This document shows positions 9,740 through 18,646 of a DNA stretch of 64,000 nucleotides, piece after piece. A model generated the notes under the pieces. The model ran no database searches. It was not told the origin of the DNA and worked only from the letters and a program-made list of their open reading frames with translations. The position numbers and the translations under genes were made by a program. This stretch comes from Mycobacterium sp. 1274761.0 (GTDB lineage Bacteria; Actinomycetota; Actinomycetes; Mycobacteriales; Mycobacteriaceae), in the NCBI RefSeq assembly GCF_001668615.1, contig NZ_LZMC01000062.1, positions 186,001-250,000 of the forward strand, in the 5' to 3' direction. Every line of letters begins with the position of its first letter. Position 1 is the first letter of the stretch.

Positions 9740-10521
9740 GGTCGCACCGCGATCGCGACGAGGTCCAGGCTTTCATCGATATCTCGGTCGTCCGCGTCGG
9801 TCAGATCAAAATCGTCCACCCCCACCGAGCTGACGTCGGCCAGCAGGTCTGGCGGCCACGGCGCGTCGGCGAGCGCGCGGGCGACCTGAGCCTCGATGAG
9901 CGAACCGCCATGCTTGGCGTCCAATTCGGCCAGCGTGGGGCCGTGGAACACACCAAGCATGGATTCGACGGCGAATCCGGCGGATTCCAGCAGCTCGGTC
10001 AATTCCGCGGCGTTGAGCTCGCGGGTGTGAAACGGGTTGATCGGCGTATCGCGGCCGGGGGAGAAGGTGATCCTGTTGGGCGTCGACATCAACAGCAGCC
10101 CCGAGGGCCGCAGCACGCGCAGGCATTCGGCCACGAACTGTGGCTGATCCCACAGATGCTCGATCACTTGGAAGTTCACCACCACATCGACGCTGCCGTC
10201 GGTCAGCGGAAGCTGCGCCAGGTTGCCGTGGCGCATGTCCACCCGGGGGTAGCGCGCGCGGACATGGGCGACGGTGGCGTCGTCGTAATCCAGACCGATC
10301 ACCCGGCGGGCGACGTCAGCGATCAGGTCGGCGCCGTACCCCTCGCCGCAGCCGGCCTCTAGCACGTCTCGACCTGCGCAACGGTCGCATAACCGCTGGT
10401 AGACCACCTCATGGCGGCGAAACCAGTAGTTCTCCTCGGCCAAACCCGGGATTGTGCGCTCCCCGGTCAGAGGCAGAGCACCCTCCGGCCCGGCCGGACC
10501 GTCGGTCACAAATGAGCTCAT
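9736..10521 (-). CDS. SAM-dependent methyltransferase of the methylglucose lipopolysaccharide cluster (Rv3030 orthologue)
   Basis: 261 residues with a class I methyltransferase fold. Motif I is DVLEAGCGEGYGADLI (about 62-77), the acidic motif II region is IGLDYDD, and a motif IV-like NFQVIEHLWD segment follows. In mycobacteria this gene sits at the head of the glucan glycosyltransferase and branching enzyme operon, and its product is proposed to 6-O-methylate glucose units of the polysaccharide. The ATG at 10521 (MSSFVTDG) is preferred. The open frame extends to 10659, but that extension is Arg/Pro/Ala-rich and not family-like. It is transcribed divergently from etfB with about 230 bp between them. 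Confidence 0.88.
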   Translation of the reverse strand: MSSFVTDGPAGPEGALPLTGERTIPGLAEENYWFRRHEVVYQRLCDRCAGRDVLEAGCGEGYGADLIADVARRVIGLDYDDATVAHVRARYPRVDMRHGNLAQLPLTDGSVDVVVNFQVIEHLWDQPQFVAECLRVLRPSGLLLMSTPNRITFSPGRDTPINPFHTRELNAAELTELLESAGFAVESMLGVFHGPTLAELDAKHGGSLIEAQVARALADAPWPPDLLADVSSVGVDDFDLTDADDRDIDESLDLVAIAVRP

Positions 10522-10664
10522 TGCAAAAGGCAGGCTAACGCAGGCGGCGGGGCAATGACTGGTTCGTGGGCCGGTTCGCGCGGGGTTGGCCCGGCTCAGC
10601 ACCGCTAAGGGGAAGTCAGCGCACAAACTTCGACCAGCTATGGTGTTCGTGCGAACCACCGTAA

Positions 10665-10680
10665 GTTACTGACGAGTAAC
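10665..10680. promoter_or_regulatory. Palindrome upstream of etfBA, TetR-type operator candidate
   Basis: GTTACT-GACG-AGTAAC is a perfect 6-bp inverted repeat 73 bp upstream of etfB and 143 bp upstream of the divergent methyltransferase start. Its size and TTACT...AGTAA form resemble operators of TetR regulators of fatty-acid genes. The regulator is not in the window. Confidence 0.45.
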
Positions 10681-10753
10681 ATGGTGGCGACTGCTCAAAA
10701 CGTGGTATCGGGGGCCGACCGCCGGTCTCCTTCGAGGAGGACGAACCAGACTC

Positions 10754-11548
10754 ATGACGAACATCGTGGTCCTGATCAAACAGGTCCCTGACACGTGGTC
10801 GGAACGCAAGCTGACCGACGGCGACTTCACCCTTGACCGTGAGGCGGCCGACGCCGTGCTCGACGAAATCAACGAGCGTGCCGTCGAAGAGGCGCTGCTG
10901 ATCAAGGAGCGAGAGGGCGATTCGGGGGGCACCGTCACCGTTCTGACCGCCGGTCCCGAGCGCGCCACCGAGGCCATCCGCAAGGCGCTGTCGATGGGTG
11001 CCGACAAGGCCGTGCACCTCCTCGACGACGGTCTGCACGGCTCCGACATGATCCAGACCGGGTGGGCCCTGGCTCGCGCGCTGGGCACGATCGAGGGCAC
11101 CGAACTCGTCATCGCCGGAAACGAGGCCACCGACGGCACGGGCGGCGCGGTGCCCGCAATCATCGCCGAGTACCTGGGCCTGCCGCAGCTCACTCACCTG
11201 CGCAAGGTCACCGTCGGGGGCGGCAAGGTCACCGGTGAGCGGGAGACCGACGATGGCGTGTTCACCGTCGAGGCGTCGCTGCCCGCGGTCATCAGCGTCA
11301 CCGAGAAGATCAACGAGCCGCGTTTCCCGTCCTTCAAGGGCATCATGGCCGCCAAGAAGAAGGAAGTCACCACGCTGACGCTCGCCGAGATCGGCGTCGA
11401 GGGTGACGAGGTCGGTCTGGCGAACGCGGGTTCGAAGGTCCTGTCGTCGACCCCCAAGCCGCCGAAGACGGCCGGCGAGAAGGTCACCGACGAAGGTGAG
11501 GGCGGCACCAAGATCGCCGAGTACCTCGTGGCGCAAAAAATCATCTAG
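10754..11548 (+). CDS. etfB: Electron transfer flavoprotein beta subunit
   Basis: 264 residues beginning MTNIVVLIKQVPDTWSERKL, the canonical FixA/EtfB N-terminus. It contains VIAGNEATDGTGGAVPAIIA and VEASLPAVISVTEKINEPRFP, the beta-subunit signature near residues 160-200. EtfB binds AMP and pairs with EtfA (FAD) to carry electrons from acyl-CoA dehydrogenases to the respiratory chain. A strong ribosome site (GAGGAGGACG) precedes the ATG. It is followed by etfA after 45 bp. Orthologous to Rv3029c. The upstream palindrome suggests control linked to fatty-acid oxidation. Confidence 0.96.
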   Translation: MTNIVVLIKQVPDTWSERKLTDGDFTLDREAADAVLDEINERAVEEALLIKEREGDSGGTVTVLTAGPERATEAIRKALSMGADKAVHLLDDGLHGSDMIQTGWALARALGTIEGTELVIAGNEATDGTGGAVPAIIAEYLGLPQLTHLRKVTVGGGKVTGERETDDGVFTVEASLPAVISVTEKINEPRFPSFKGIMAAKKKEVTTLTLAEIGVEGDEVGLANAGSKVLSSTPKPPKTAGEKVTDEGEGGTKIAEYLVAQKII

Positions 11549-11593
11549 CCCCCGCGACCGAATTCCTTTCCGACACTTAAGGCGAATCAACTC

Positions 11594-12550
11594 ATGGCTG
11601 AAGTACTTGTGCTCGTGGAGCACGCCGAAGGTGCCCTCAAGAAGGTCACCTCAGAACTCATCACCGCCGCCCGCGTCGTGGGCGAACCGTCGGCCGTCGT
11701 GATTGGCAAGCCCGGCACCGCCGAGCCGCTGATCGACGGCCTGAAGGCCGCAGGAGCGGCCAAGATCTACGTCGCCGAGTCCGATGACGCGGAGAACTAC
11801 CTCATCACCCCACACGTCGACGTGTTGGCGTCGCTGGTGGAGTCGGCCTCGCCGGCCGCCGTGCTGCTGTCGTCCAACGCCGACGGCAAGGAGATCGCAG
11901 GCCGGCTCGCCGCCCGCATCGGCTCCGGAGTGCTCAGCGATGTCGTCGACGTCAAGGACGGCGGCAAGGGCGTCCACTCCATCTTCGGCGGTGCGTTCAC
12001 CGTCGAGGCAGAGGCCACCGGCGAGGTTCCGGTCATCACCCTGCGCGCCGGCTCGGTGGACGCCGAGCCGTCCGACGGCGCGGGTGAAGTGGTCAACGTC
12101 GAGGTTCCGGCGCAGGCCGAGAACGCCACCAAGATCACCAAGCGGGAGCCCGCGGTGGCAGGCGATCGCCCTGAGCTGACCGAGGCCACCGTCGTCGTCT
12201 CCGGCGGCCGCGGCGTCGGCAGCGCCGAGAACTTCGGCGTCGTCGAGGAATTGGCGGACGCTCTCGGTGGTGCGGTCGGTGCCTCGCGTGCCGCGGTGGA
12301 CTCCGGTTACTACCCGGGCCAGTTCCAGGTGGGCCAGACCGGTAAGACCGTCTCGCCGCAGCTGTACATCGCACTGGGCATCTCGGGTGCGATCCAGCAC
12401 CGTGCCGGTATGCAGACGTCGAAGACGATCATCGCGGTCAATAAGGACGAAGAGGCGCCGATCTTCGAGATCGCCGACCTCGGCATCGTCGGTGATCTGT
12501 TCAAGGTCGCCCCGCAGCTGACCGAGGCGGTCAAGGCTCGCAAGGGCTGA
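11594..12550 (+). CDS. etfA: Electron transfer flavoprotein alpha subunit
   Basis: 318 residues, FixB/EtfA family. The N-terminal domain starts [19 protein letters not shown]. The C-terminal FAD domain shows [13 protein letters not shown] (about 205), the [13 protein letters not shown] loop and the signature [16 protein letters not shown] (about 257) followed by [17 protein letters not shown]. It forms the heterodimer with EtfB just upstream. Orthologous to Rv3028c. A long hairpin follows 20 bp after the stop and likely ends the operon. Confidence 0.96.
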   Translation: MAEVLVLVEHAEGALKKVTSELITAARVVGEPSAVVIGKPGTAEPLIDGLKAAGAAKIYVAESDDAENYLITPHVDVLASLVESASPAAVLLSSNADGKEIAGRLAARIGSGVLSDVVDVKDGGKGVHSIFGGAFTVEAEATGEVPVITLRAGSVDAEPSDGAGEVVNVEVPAQAENATKITKREPAVAGDRPELTEATVVVSGGRGVGSAENFGVVEELADALGGAVGASRAAVDSGYYPGQFQVGQTGKTVSPQLYIALGISGAIQHRAGMQTSKTIIAVNKDEEAPIFEIADLGIVGDLFKVAPQLTEAVKARKG

Positions 12551-12571
12551 TTTCATCCGCTGAGCTGTTCG

Positions 12572-12642
12572 CCGAGCGCTCAGTCTCGTACGCAAATTCC
12601 AGGCGAAATCCGCCGATGGCGCGTGCGAGATTGAGCGCTCGG
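12572..12642 (+). terminator. Long imperfect hairpin after etfA
   Basis: Arms at 12572-12593 and 12621-12642 pair over 22 bp with two mismatches; the outer arm begins CCGAGCGCTCA. The 27-nt loop holds a smaller GGCG...CGCC pairing. The right arm is followed by TGTGTTTTTG, so it may act as an intrinsic terminator. The size and symmetry also fit a dispersed palindromic element. The rest of the gap to 12745 shows nothing else. Confidence 0.55.
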
Positions 12643-12745
12643 TGTGTTTTTGACATCGCTGCTAGTCACAAATAGTCACTTGGCGTGCACGGACACGTCA
12701 CCGTGAGGATGCCGTTTCGAGAGGCAGAGACGCGACCGTGCAGTC

Positions 12746-13573
12746 GTGAGCACTGCTTCCGTTCTGATAGCCGCTGATCAACCGAGCGGTCCGACGACGT
12801 CGTCGGCGCCGCGTTACACCCTGCTGCTGTCCACCGACCCCGCGCTCATCGATGCCGCTCAACGACTTCGACACGACGTATTCACCACCGAACCCGGTTT
12901 CGCTCTCACAGGTACGACCGATGGCCGAGATGCCGACCGATTCGACGAGTTCTGCGACCATCTGCTCGTCCGTGAGGACAACACCGGCGAGGTGGTGGGC
13001 TGCTACCGCATGCTGCCCCCGCCGGGAGCCATCGCCGCCGGAGGGCTCTATACCGCAACCGAATTCGATGTCCGCGGGCTGGACGCGCTGCGGCCCTCGC
13101 TGGTCGAAATGGGCCGCGCGGTGGTCCGCGCCGACCACCGCAACGGCGGTGTGGTGCTGTTGATGTGGGCGGGCATCCTGGCCTACCTCGACCGGTGCGG
13201 TTACGACTACGTCACCGGTTGCGTGTCTGTGCCCGTTGAGGATTCGGTCACTGCCCTGGGCAGCCAGATCCGCGGAGTCCGAGACTTCGTGCTGCGACGC
13301 CATGGCACCCCGGCCGAATACACGGTGTACCCGTACCGGCCTGTGACGATCAACGGCCGGGGACTGGACGACATCGATCCGCCTGCGCGCGTGACCGTTC
13401 CACCGCTGATGCGGGGCTACCTGCGGCTCGGCGCCCAGGTGTGCGGCGAGCCGGCCCACGACCCCGACTTCGGTGTCGGCGACTTCCCGGCCCTGCTAGA
13501 CAAGCGCAAGGCCGACACGCGATACCTCAGACGGCTGCGATCGGTCGCGGCGGCCAACGAGATCGCCTCATGA
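12746..13573 (+). CDS. GNAT-family N-acyltransferase, OlsB-like (Rv3027c orthologue)
   Basis: 275 residues. After a variable N-terminus, the segment YTLLLSTDPALIDAAQRLRH with FTTEPGF (about 30-55) and the acidic DEFCDHLLV matches the hemolysin/OlsB branch of GNAT acyltransferases. VVGCYRMLPP, EMGRAVVRADHR and VVLLMWAGI (about 90-140) follow as the acyl-CoA or acyl-ACP binding core. Its stop overlaps the start of a PlsC-type acyltransferase (ATGA). That pairing is the arrangement of ornithine-lipid genes olsB and olsA, where OlsB N-acylates an amino acid. The M. tuberculosis orthologue is not biochemically assigned, so the lipid product is an inference. GTG start at 12746. Confidence 0.82.
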   Translation: MSTASVLIAADQPSGPTTSSAPRYTLLLSTDPALIDAAQRLRHDVFTTEPGFALTGTTDGRDADRFDEFCDHLLVREDNTGEVVGCYRMLPPPGAIAAGGLYTATEFDVRGLDALRPSLVEMGRAVVRADHRNGGVVLLMWAGILAYLDRCGYDYVTGCVSVPVEDSVTALGSQIRGVRDFVLRRHGTPAEYTVYPYRPVTINGRGLDDIDPPARVTVPPLMRGYLRLGAQVCGEPAHDPDFGVGDFPALLDKRKADTRYLRRLRSVAAANEIAS

Positions 13574-14409
13574 CCGCCACCGCGGAAACCAGTCCCTGGG
13601 TTCCCAGGGCCACCTGCGACGCCGGCTGTGTCGCGGCGGGCGCGGCGCCCAGCGGCCGAGCGCTGGTCGTGGCGATGCGAGTGGCAATCCGGGCGTCCCT
13701 GGCGATCACACTGCTGACGGCGGTTCCGCTGTTGGCGATCCCGATGCCGGGCCGCTACCACATCCAGCGCGGCTACTGTCGGCTGATGTTGCGCGCGCTG
13801 GGCATACGAATCGCCGTGTCGGGCGGCCCAATTCGCAATCTGCGCGGCGTGCTCGTGGTCAGCGGGCACGTGTCCTGGGTCGACATCTTCGCGATCGGTG
13901 CGGTGATGCCAGGCTCATTTGTCGCCAAGGCCGAACTGATCAGCTGGGCCGGCCTCGGGATCGCCGCGCGGCTGATGAAGGTGATCCCGATCGAGCGGGC
14001 CAGCCTGCGCGGGCTGCCCGACGTCGTCGCCATGGTGGCCACCCGCCTGCGCGCCGGGCAGACGGTGGTCGCGTTCCCCGAGGGCACCACGTGGTGCGGT
14101 CTGGCTTACGGCCCGTTCCGACCCGCCATGTTCCAGGCCGCCGTCGATGCGGGACGGCCGGTGCAGCCGCTGCGGCTGGCCTACCACCACCGTGACGGGT
14201 CGCCGTCGACTGTGGCCGCCTACGTCGGCGACGACACCTTGATCGCGTCGATCCGCCGCCTGGTCACCGCCCGTCGCACCATCGTCGGCGTCCAGGTTGA
14301 GTCGCTGCAGTTGCCCGGCGCCGACCGCCGCGACCTGGCCGCCCGCTGTGAGGCTGCGGTGCGCGGAGACACCGGGCGGCGGGCACACGGTCACGTGCTG
14401 GTCGCCTGA
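13570..14409 (+). CDS. 1-acyl-glycerol-3-phosphate-like acyltransferase, PlsC/OlsA type (Rv3026c orthologue)
   Basis: 279 residues. A membrane segment near residues 38-60 is followed by the PlsC motif HVSWVD (HX4D, about 103), the IPIERAS block, and FPEGTTW (about 172), the glycerolipid acyltransferase motif III. The start is set at 13570 because the ATG overlaps the stop of the N-acyltransferase gene. A longer open frame upstream lies inside that gene and lacks similarity. The two are probably one functional unit acting at the inner membrane. If it is OlsA-like, it would O-acylate the lyso-lipid made by the upstream enzyme. Ordinary phosphatidic acid synthesis is the alternative. Confidence 0.85.
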   Translation: MTATAETSPWVPRATCDAGCVAAGAAPSGRALVVAMRVAIRASLAITLLTAVPLLAIPMPGRYHIQRGYCRLMLRALGIRIAVSGGPIRNLRGVLVVSGHVSWVDIFAIGAVMPGSFVAKAELISWAGLGIAARLMKVIPIERASLRGLPDVVAMVATRLRAGQTVVAFPEGTTWCGLAYGPFRPAMFQAAVDAGRPVQPLRLAYHHRDGSPSTVAAYVGDDTLIASIRRLVTARRTIVGVQVESLQLPGADRRDLAARCEAAVRGDTGRRAHGHVLVA

Positions 14410-14441
14410 CCTGCGAGTCCGGGTGTTCGCCGGTCGGCGGC

Positions 14442-14457
14442 TACCATGGAACGGTTA
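14442..14457 (+). promoter_or_regulatory. -10 element TACCAT before iscS (possible leaderless start)
   Basis: TACCAT at 14442-14447 lies 9 bp before the ATG, with no clear ribosome site between, fitting a leaderless mycobacterial transcript. Confidence 0.4.
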
Positions 14458-15659
14458 TGACCTCGGACTCTCGGTCGGTCTACCTGGATCACGCCGCCAC
14501 CACCCCGATGCATCCCGCTGCCATCGAGGCGATGACGGCCGTGCTGTCGACGGTCGGTAACGCGTCGTCGCTGCACGGCACCGGCCGCCTGGCACGCCGC
14601 CGCGTCGAGGAGTCACGCGAAACGCTCGCCCATCTGCTGGGCGCGCGGCCTTCCGAGGTGATCTTCACCGCGGGCGGCACCGAAAGCGACAACCTGGCCG
14701 TCAAGGGCATCTACTGGGCGCGTCGCGACGGCGAACCCCGTCGTACCCGCATCGTCGCCACCGCCGTCGAGCACCACGCAGTTCTCGACTCCGTCGAGTG
14801 GCTCGTCGAACACGAAGGCGCGGAGATCACCTGGCTGCCCACCGAGCCCGACGGTTCGGTCACTCCCGCCGCCCTCCGCGACGCTCTGCAGGCGCACGAC
14901 GACGTCGCGTTGGTGTCGGTGATGTGGGCGAACAACGAGGTCGGCACGATCATGCCGGTGGCCGAACTCGCTTCGGTGGCGGTCGAATTCGGTGTGCCGA
15001 TGCACAGCGACGCCGTGCAGGCCGTCCCACAGATACCCGTCGACTTTGCCGTGAGCGGCCTCTCGGCGATGAGCATCGCCGCGCACAAGTTCGGCGGACC
15101 CACAGGGGTCGGTGCGCTGCTTCTGCGGCGCGACACCGCCTGCGTGCCGCTCTTGCACGGCGGCGGCCAGGAACGCGACGTCCGTTCGGGGACAGCAGAT
15201 GTCGCGGGTGTCGTCGCGATGGCCGCTGCCGCCGAGATCACGATCGACGCCATGGAGACCACCAGCGCACGGGTGCAGGCACTGCGTGACCGGCTGGTGG
15301 ACGGGGTGTTGTCCCGCATCAATGACGTCGTTGTGAACGGCGCGACGGGCGCGCGGCGGCTACCGGGCAACGCGCACTTCACATTCCGCGGCTGTGAGGG
15401 TGACTCCTTGCTGATGTTGTTGGACGCCAAGGGGATCGAGTGCTCCACCGGTTCGGCTTGCACGGCAGGTGTCGCCCAGCCGTCGCACGTGCTGACCGCC
15501 ATGGGCGCCGACCCGGCCAGTGCCCGCGGATCGCTGCGGCTTTCGCTCGGCCACACCAGTGTCGAGGCCGACGTCGACGCCGCACTGGAGGTGCTGCCTG
15601 CCGCCGTGGACCGTGCGCGACAGGCAGCGCTGGCGAGTTCGGGAGCGGTTGAGTTGTGA
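14457..15659 (+). CDS. iscS: Cysteine desulfurase
   Basis: 400 residues, class V aminotransferase fold. The N-terminus reads [19 protein letters not shown]. The PLP lysine lies in [12 protein letters not shown] (about 211) and the catalytic cysteine loop is [10 protein letters not shown] (about 328). It converts cysteine to alanine and passes persulfide sulfur to partners such as MnmA and iron-sulfur cluster assembly. It is directly followed by mnmA, its natural partner in tRNA 2-thiouridine formation. Orthologous to Rv3025c. Length is normal for the family. Confidence 0.95.
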   Translation: MTSDSRSVYLDHAATTPMHPAAIEAMTAVLSTVGNASSLHGTGRLARRRVEESRETLAHLLGARPSEVIFTAGGTESDNLAVKGIYWARRDGEPRRTRIVATAVEHHAVLDSVEWLVEHEGAEITWLPTEPDGSVTPAALRDALQAHDDVALVSVMWANNEVGTIMPVAELASVAVEFGVPMHSDAVQAVPQIPVDFAVSGLSAMSIAAHKFGGPTGVGALLLRRDTACVPLLHGGGQERDVRSGTADVAGVVAMAAAAEITIDAMETTSARVQALRDRLVDGVLSRINDVVVNGATGARRLPGNAHFTFRGCEGDSLLMLLDAKGIECSTGSACTAGVAQPSHVLTAMGADPASARGSLRLSLGHTSVEADVDAALEVLPAAVDRARQAALASSGAVEL

Positions 15660-15687
15660 TGAGCGCTTGCGCGAAGAACAGACGATG

Positions 15688-16761
15688 ATGCGTGTTCTGG
15701 TTGCGATGAGCGGCGGGGTCGACTCGTCGGTCGCCGCCGCGCGGATGGTGGACGCCGGACACGACGTGGTCGGTGTGCATCTCGCCCTGTCTGCCGCGCC
15801 GGGAACGTTGCGCACAGGATCGCGCGGATGCTGTTCGAAGGAGGACGCGGGAGATGCCCGTCGCGTCGCCGACATTCTCGGGATCCCGTTCTACGTCTGG
15901 GATTTCGCGGACAGGTTCAAAGAAGATGTCATCGACGACTTCGTGTCGGCGTATGCCCGCGGCGAGACCCCCAACCCGTGTGTGCGGTGCAATGAACGAA
16001 TCAAGTTCTCGGCGTTGTCAGCGAGGGCGCTCGCGCTCGGGTTCGACGCCGTGGCCACGGGCCACTACGCGCGGCTCGCCGACGGGCGACTGCGACGCGC
16101 CGTCGACCGTGACAAGGACCAGTCCTACGTGCTCGGCGTGTTGACCGCGCAACAGCTGCGTCACGCTCTCTTCCCGATCGGCGATACGCCCAAGCCGCAG
16201 ATCCGCGAGGAGGCCGCGCGCCGCGGCTTGGCCGTCGCCGACAAACCCGACAGCCACGACATCTGCTTCATCCCGTCCGGGGACACGAAAGCGTTTCTCG
16301 GCAGCCGCATCGGCGTGCGCCGGGGCAGCGTGGTGGATTCGGCCGGTACGGTGCTCGCCGAACACGACGGCGTGCACGGGTTCACGATCGGTCAGCGCAA
16401 AGGGCTCGGCATCGCGGGGCCCGGTCCCGACGGGCGACCCCGCTACGTGACGGCCATCGACGCCGACACCGCGACGGTGCACGTCGGCGCCGCCGCCGAC
16501 CTCGAGGTGTGGACGCTCACCGGCGAGAAACCGGTGTTCACCTCGGGGGCGGCGCCAAGCGGCCCCGTCGAGTGCGCGGTGCAGGTGCGGGCACACGGTG
16601 GCATCGCCGACGCCGTGGCCGAACTGCGCGACGGCACGGTGGCGGTCCAGCTGCGCGCGCCCCTGCGCGGGGTGGCACCCGGCCAGACCATGGTCCTCTA
16701 CCGGCCCGACGCCGACGGCGACGAAGTGCTGGGCAGCGCCACCATCGCGCGCAGCGATTAG
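15688..16761 (+). CDS. mnmA: tRNA 2-thiouridylase MnmA
   Basis: 357 residues from the second of two adjacent ATG codons (15685 and 15688), which matches the family N-terminus [14 protein letters not shown] with the PP-loop SGGVDSS. The catalytic cysteines are in NPCVRCN (about 93) and HDICFIPSG (about 190). MnmA adenylates U34 of Lys, Glu and Gln tRNAs and inserts sulfur delivered through IscS, encoded just upstream. The frame is open well into iscS, but that part is not conserved. It overlaps the convergent lipoprotein gene by 4 bp. Orthologous to Rv3024c (trmU). Confidence 0.94.
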   Translation: MRVLVAMSGGVDSSVAAARMVDAGHDVVGVHLALSAAPGTLRTGSRGCCSKEDAGDARRVADILGIPFYVWDFADRFKEDVIDDFVSAYARGETPNPCVRCNERIKFSALSARALALGFDAVATGHYARLADGRLRRAVDRDKDQSYVLGVLTAQQLRHALFPIGDTPKPQIREEAARRGLAVADKPDSHDICFIPSGDTKAFLGSRIGVRRGSVVDSAGTVLAEHDGVHGFTIGQRKGLGIAGPGPDGRPRYVTAIDADTATVHVGAAADLEVWTLTGEKPVFTSGAAPSGPVECAVQVRAHGGIADAVAELRDGTVAVQLRAPLRGVAPGQTMVLYRPDADGDEVLGSATIARSD

Positions 16762-17402
16762 TTCGGCACCTTGTTCATGATGTTGGTCATGACGATGTCG
16801 GGCACCGACTCGGGAAACGAGCAGAACGACACCTCGGCCAGCACGACGTTCTTGATCCGGTAATCGCGCCCGCATGTCCCCGACGAGCGCATGGTCAGCG
16901 TGTCGTGGTCAGCGGTCCACTCGCCGATGAATGTCGATCCGAGTTCTGTTGAGCCGCAATCGTATACGCGCCTGATGAGGTCAGCGAACGCATTCCGGGC
17001 GGTTTCGGTATCGCGGTAGGCGGCGGCGCCCTCAGAGATGAGCCCGCCGTCGGGCGGATTCTGATACGTCGTCTTGTGGAACTCCTCGACCTGCGAGCCG
17101 AATGTCTGCGTTTCAGCGAAGTACCACTTGCACTCCTGCGGGGTGCCGTTCATCAGGTCGCTGACGTCGACAGGGATCTTGCCGTCCATGCTGGGCACGA
17201 TCGTCAGGTTGTCGCCGGCGCCGGTGACCGCCCGCATCTGCGCCTGGTCGAGCATCACCGACTCGACGTCGACCGGCGACTGCGATTCGTCATCGATGCC
17301 CGGCACGGCGCGAATCGCGGTGCCCTGGATCGACTGCGCACAGCCCGCGGCGAGAAGCGCAGCAGCGCACAGCACCGCCAGTCGAACCGCCACTGAGGAC
17401 AT
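16758..17402 (-). CDS. lpqA: Secreted lipoprotein LpqA, PknH-like sensor-domain family
   Basis: 214 residues with a lipoprotein signal: basic start, hydrophobic stretch and lipobox LAAGC (Cys about 21). The mature part has two conserved cysteine-containing segments (QECKWYF, and CGSTELG with [10 protein letters not shown]) typical of the mycobacterial PknH-like extracellular domain family. Position between mnmA and the MetE-C-like gene matches lpqA (Rv3016), but here no insertion elements separate it from mnmA as they do in M. tuberculosis. Function is unknown; it should be anchored on the outer face of the membrane. The frame is open upstream of 17402, but that part overlaps the divergent gene and its repeats. 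Confidence 0.83.
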   Translation of the reverse strand: MSSVAVRLAVLCAAALLAAGCAQSIQGTAIRAVPGIDDESQSPVDVESVMLDQAQMRAVTGAGDNLTIVPSMDGKIPVDVSDLMNGTPQECKWYFAETQTFGSQVEEFHKTTYQNPPDGGLISEGAAAYRDTETARNAFADLIRRVYDCGSTELGSTFIGEWTADHDTLTMRSSGTCGRDYRIKNVVLAEVSFCSFPESVPDIVMTNIMNKVPN

Positions 17403-17469
17403 GGTTGACGACTCCTTCCCCTGTCGCAGACTAACGCGTGTGGCAGGTGTGGCGGATAGTGTTGGCGAA

Positions 17470-18567
17470 GTGACTCCCTTTGATGGTGCTCCTCGCGTCC
17501 GCGGCTCTGATGGTGCTCCTCGCGTCCGCGGCTCCGATGGTGCTCCTCGCGTCCGCGCGTTCGCCACGGGCACCGGCATCGGATCCTGGCCGGGGACGTC
17601 GGCCCGCGAGGCCGCCGAGATCGTCGTTGGCGAACTGCACCGTCTGCCGCATCTGGTGGAGTTACCGGCCCGCGGGGTGGGGTCGGACGTCATCGGCCGG
17701 GCGGGCGCGCTGCTCGTCGACATCACCCTCGACACGGTGCCGAGGGGATACCGCATCGCCTCGGGCCGCAGCGCGGTGTCCCGTCGCGCCATCAGCCTGC
17801 TCGCCGAGGACATCGATGCGCTCGAAGAAGCGTGGGAGAAGGCGGGCCTGCGGGGCAGTGGTCGCACCGTCAAGGTTCAGGCCCCCGGACCGATCACGCT
17901 TGCGGCGCAGCTGGAATTGTCCAGCGGCCACCGCGCGATCACCGACAGCGGAGCGGTGCGCGATCTGGCGCGATCGCTGGCCGAAGGCGTCGCTGCACAC
18001 CGCGCCGAGGTGGCCCGGCGGCTGGACGGCGCGGTCGTCGTTCAGTTCGATGAACCGTCGCTGCCTGCGGCGCTGGCCGGCAGGCTCACCGGGGTCACCA
18101 GTTTGACCCCGGTTCATCCCGTCGACGAATCCGTCGCCGCCGCGATCCTCGATGAGTGCATCGCGGTCGTGGGCGGCGAAGTGGCGCTGCACAGCTGCGC
18201 CGGCGAGCTGCCGTGGGCCCTGTTGCAGCGCAGTGCCGTTGGCGCGGTGTCCTTCGATGTGTCGACATTGACCGCGGAGGACCTCGACGGCGTCGGTGAG
18301 TTCATCGAATCCGGCCGGACGGTGATGCTGGGCGTCGTGCCCGTCACCGGACCCGACCGCCGACCGTCGGCCGAGCAGGTGGCGGGTTCGGTGGTCGACC
18401 TAACGGACCGACTGGGCTTCGCCCGGTCGACATTGCCCGGGCGGCTCGGCGTCACGCCGGCTTGCGGCCTGGCCGGGGCAACATCGCAATGGGCCCGCGC
18501 AGCCATCGAGCTGGCGCAGAAGGCCGCCGACGACATCGCCGACGACCCTGAAGCGATCGCCAAATAG
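17470..18567 (+). CDS. MetE C-terminal-domain protein (Rv3015c orthologue)
   Basis: 365 residues from the GTG at 17470; other in-frame GTG codons lie at 17440 and 17449. The conserved part starts at FATGTGIGSWPGTSARE (about residue 31). The TIM-barrel zinc site of cobalamin-independent methionine synthase is visible as HSC in ALHSCAGELPW (about 239) and the later Cys in TPACGLAG (about 335). The N-terminal half of MetE is absent, as in other short MetE-C homologues. A methyl transfer with an unknown donor is likely. The first 30 codons contain a 27-bp tandem repeat giving GAPRVRGSD units, absent from the M. tuberculosis protein. The true start is therefore uncertain. Confidence 0.82.
   Translation: MTPFDGAPRVRGSDGAPRVRGSDGAPRVRAFATGTGIGSWPGTSAREAAEIVVGELHRLPHLVELPARGVGSDVIGRAGALLVDITLDTVPRGYRIASGRSAVSRRAISLLAEDIDALEEAWEKAGLRGSGRTVKVQAPGPITLAAQLELSSGHRAITDSGAVRDLARSLAEGVAAHRAEVARRLDGAVVVQFDEPSLPAALAGRLTGVTSLTPVHPVDESVAAAILDECIAVVGGEVALHSCAGELPWALLQRSAVGAVSFDVSTLTAEDLDGVGEFIESGRTVMLGVVPVTGPDRRPSAEQVAGSVVDLTDRLGFARSTLPGRLGVTPACGLAGATSQWARAAIELAQKAADDIADDPEAIAK
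17482..17557 (+). repeat. 27-bp tandem repeat at the start of the MetE-C-like gene
   Basis: Units at 17482-17508 and 17509-17535 differ only at the last base, and a third partial copy runs 17536-17557. In the gene frame each encodes GAPRVRGSD. The array lies between the divergent lpqA start and the conserved start of the MetE-like domain. Confidence 0.9.
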
Positions 18568-18646
18568 TGTTTGCCGGGCAAAGTTTTGTGCAACAATGCC
18601 GGACGGGTCCTGGGTGGGGTGAGCCCAGCGGGTCAGGGAAGGTACC

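Noticed and set aside
16762..17481. Insertion sequence expected by analogy with the M. tuberculosis region between trmU and lpqA
   Set aside because: No transposase or inverted terminal repeats are seen; the genes are directly adjacent.
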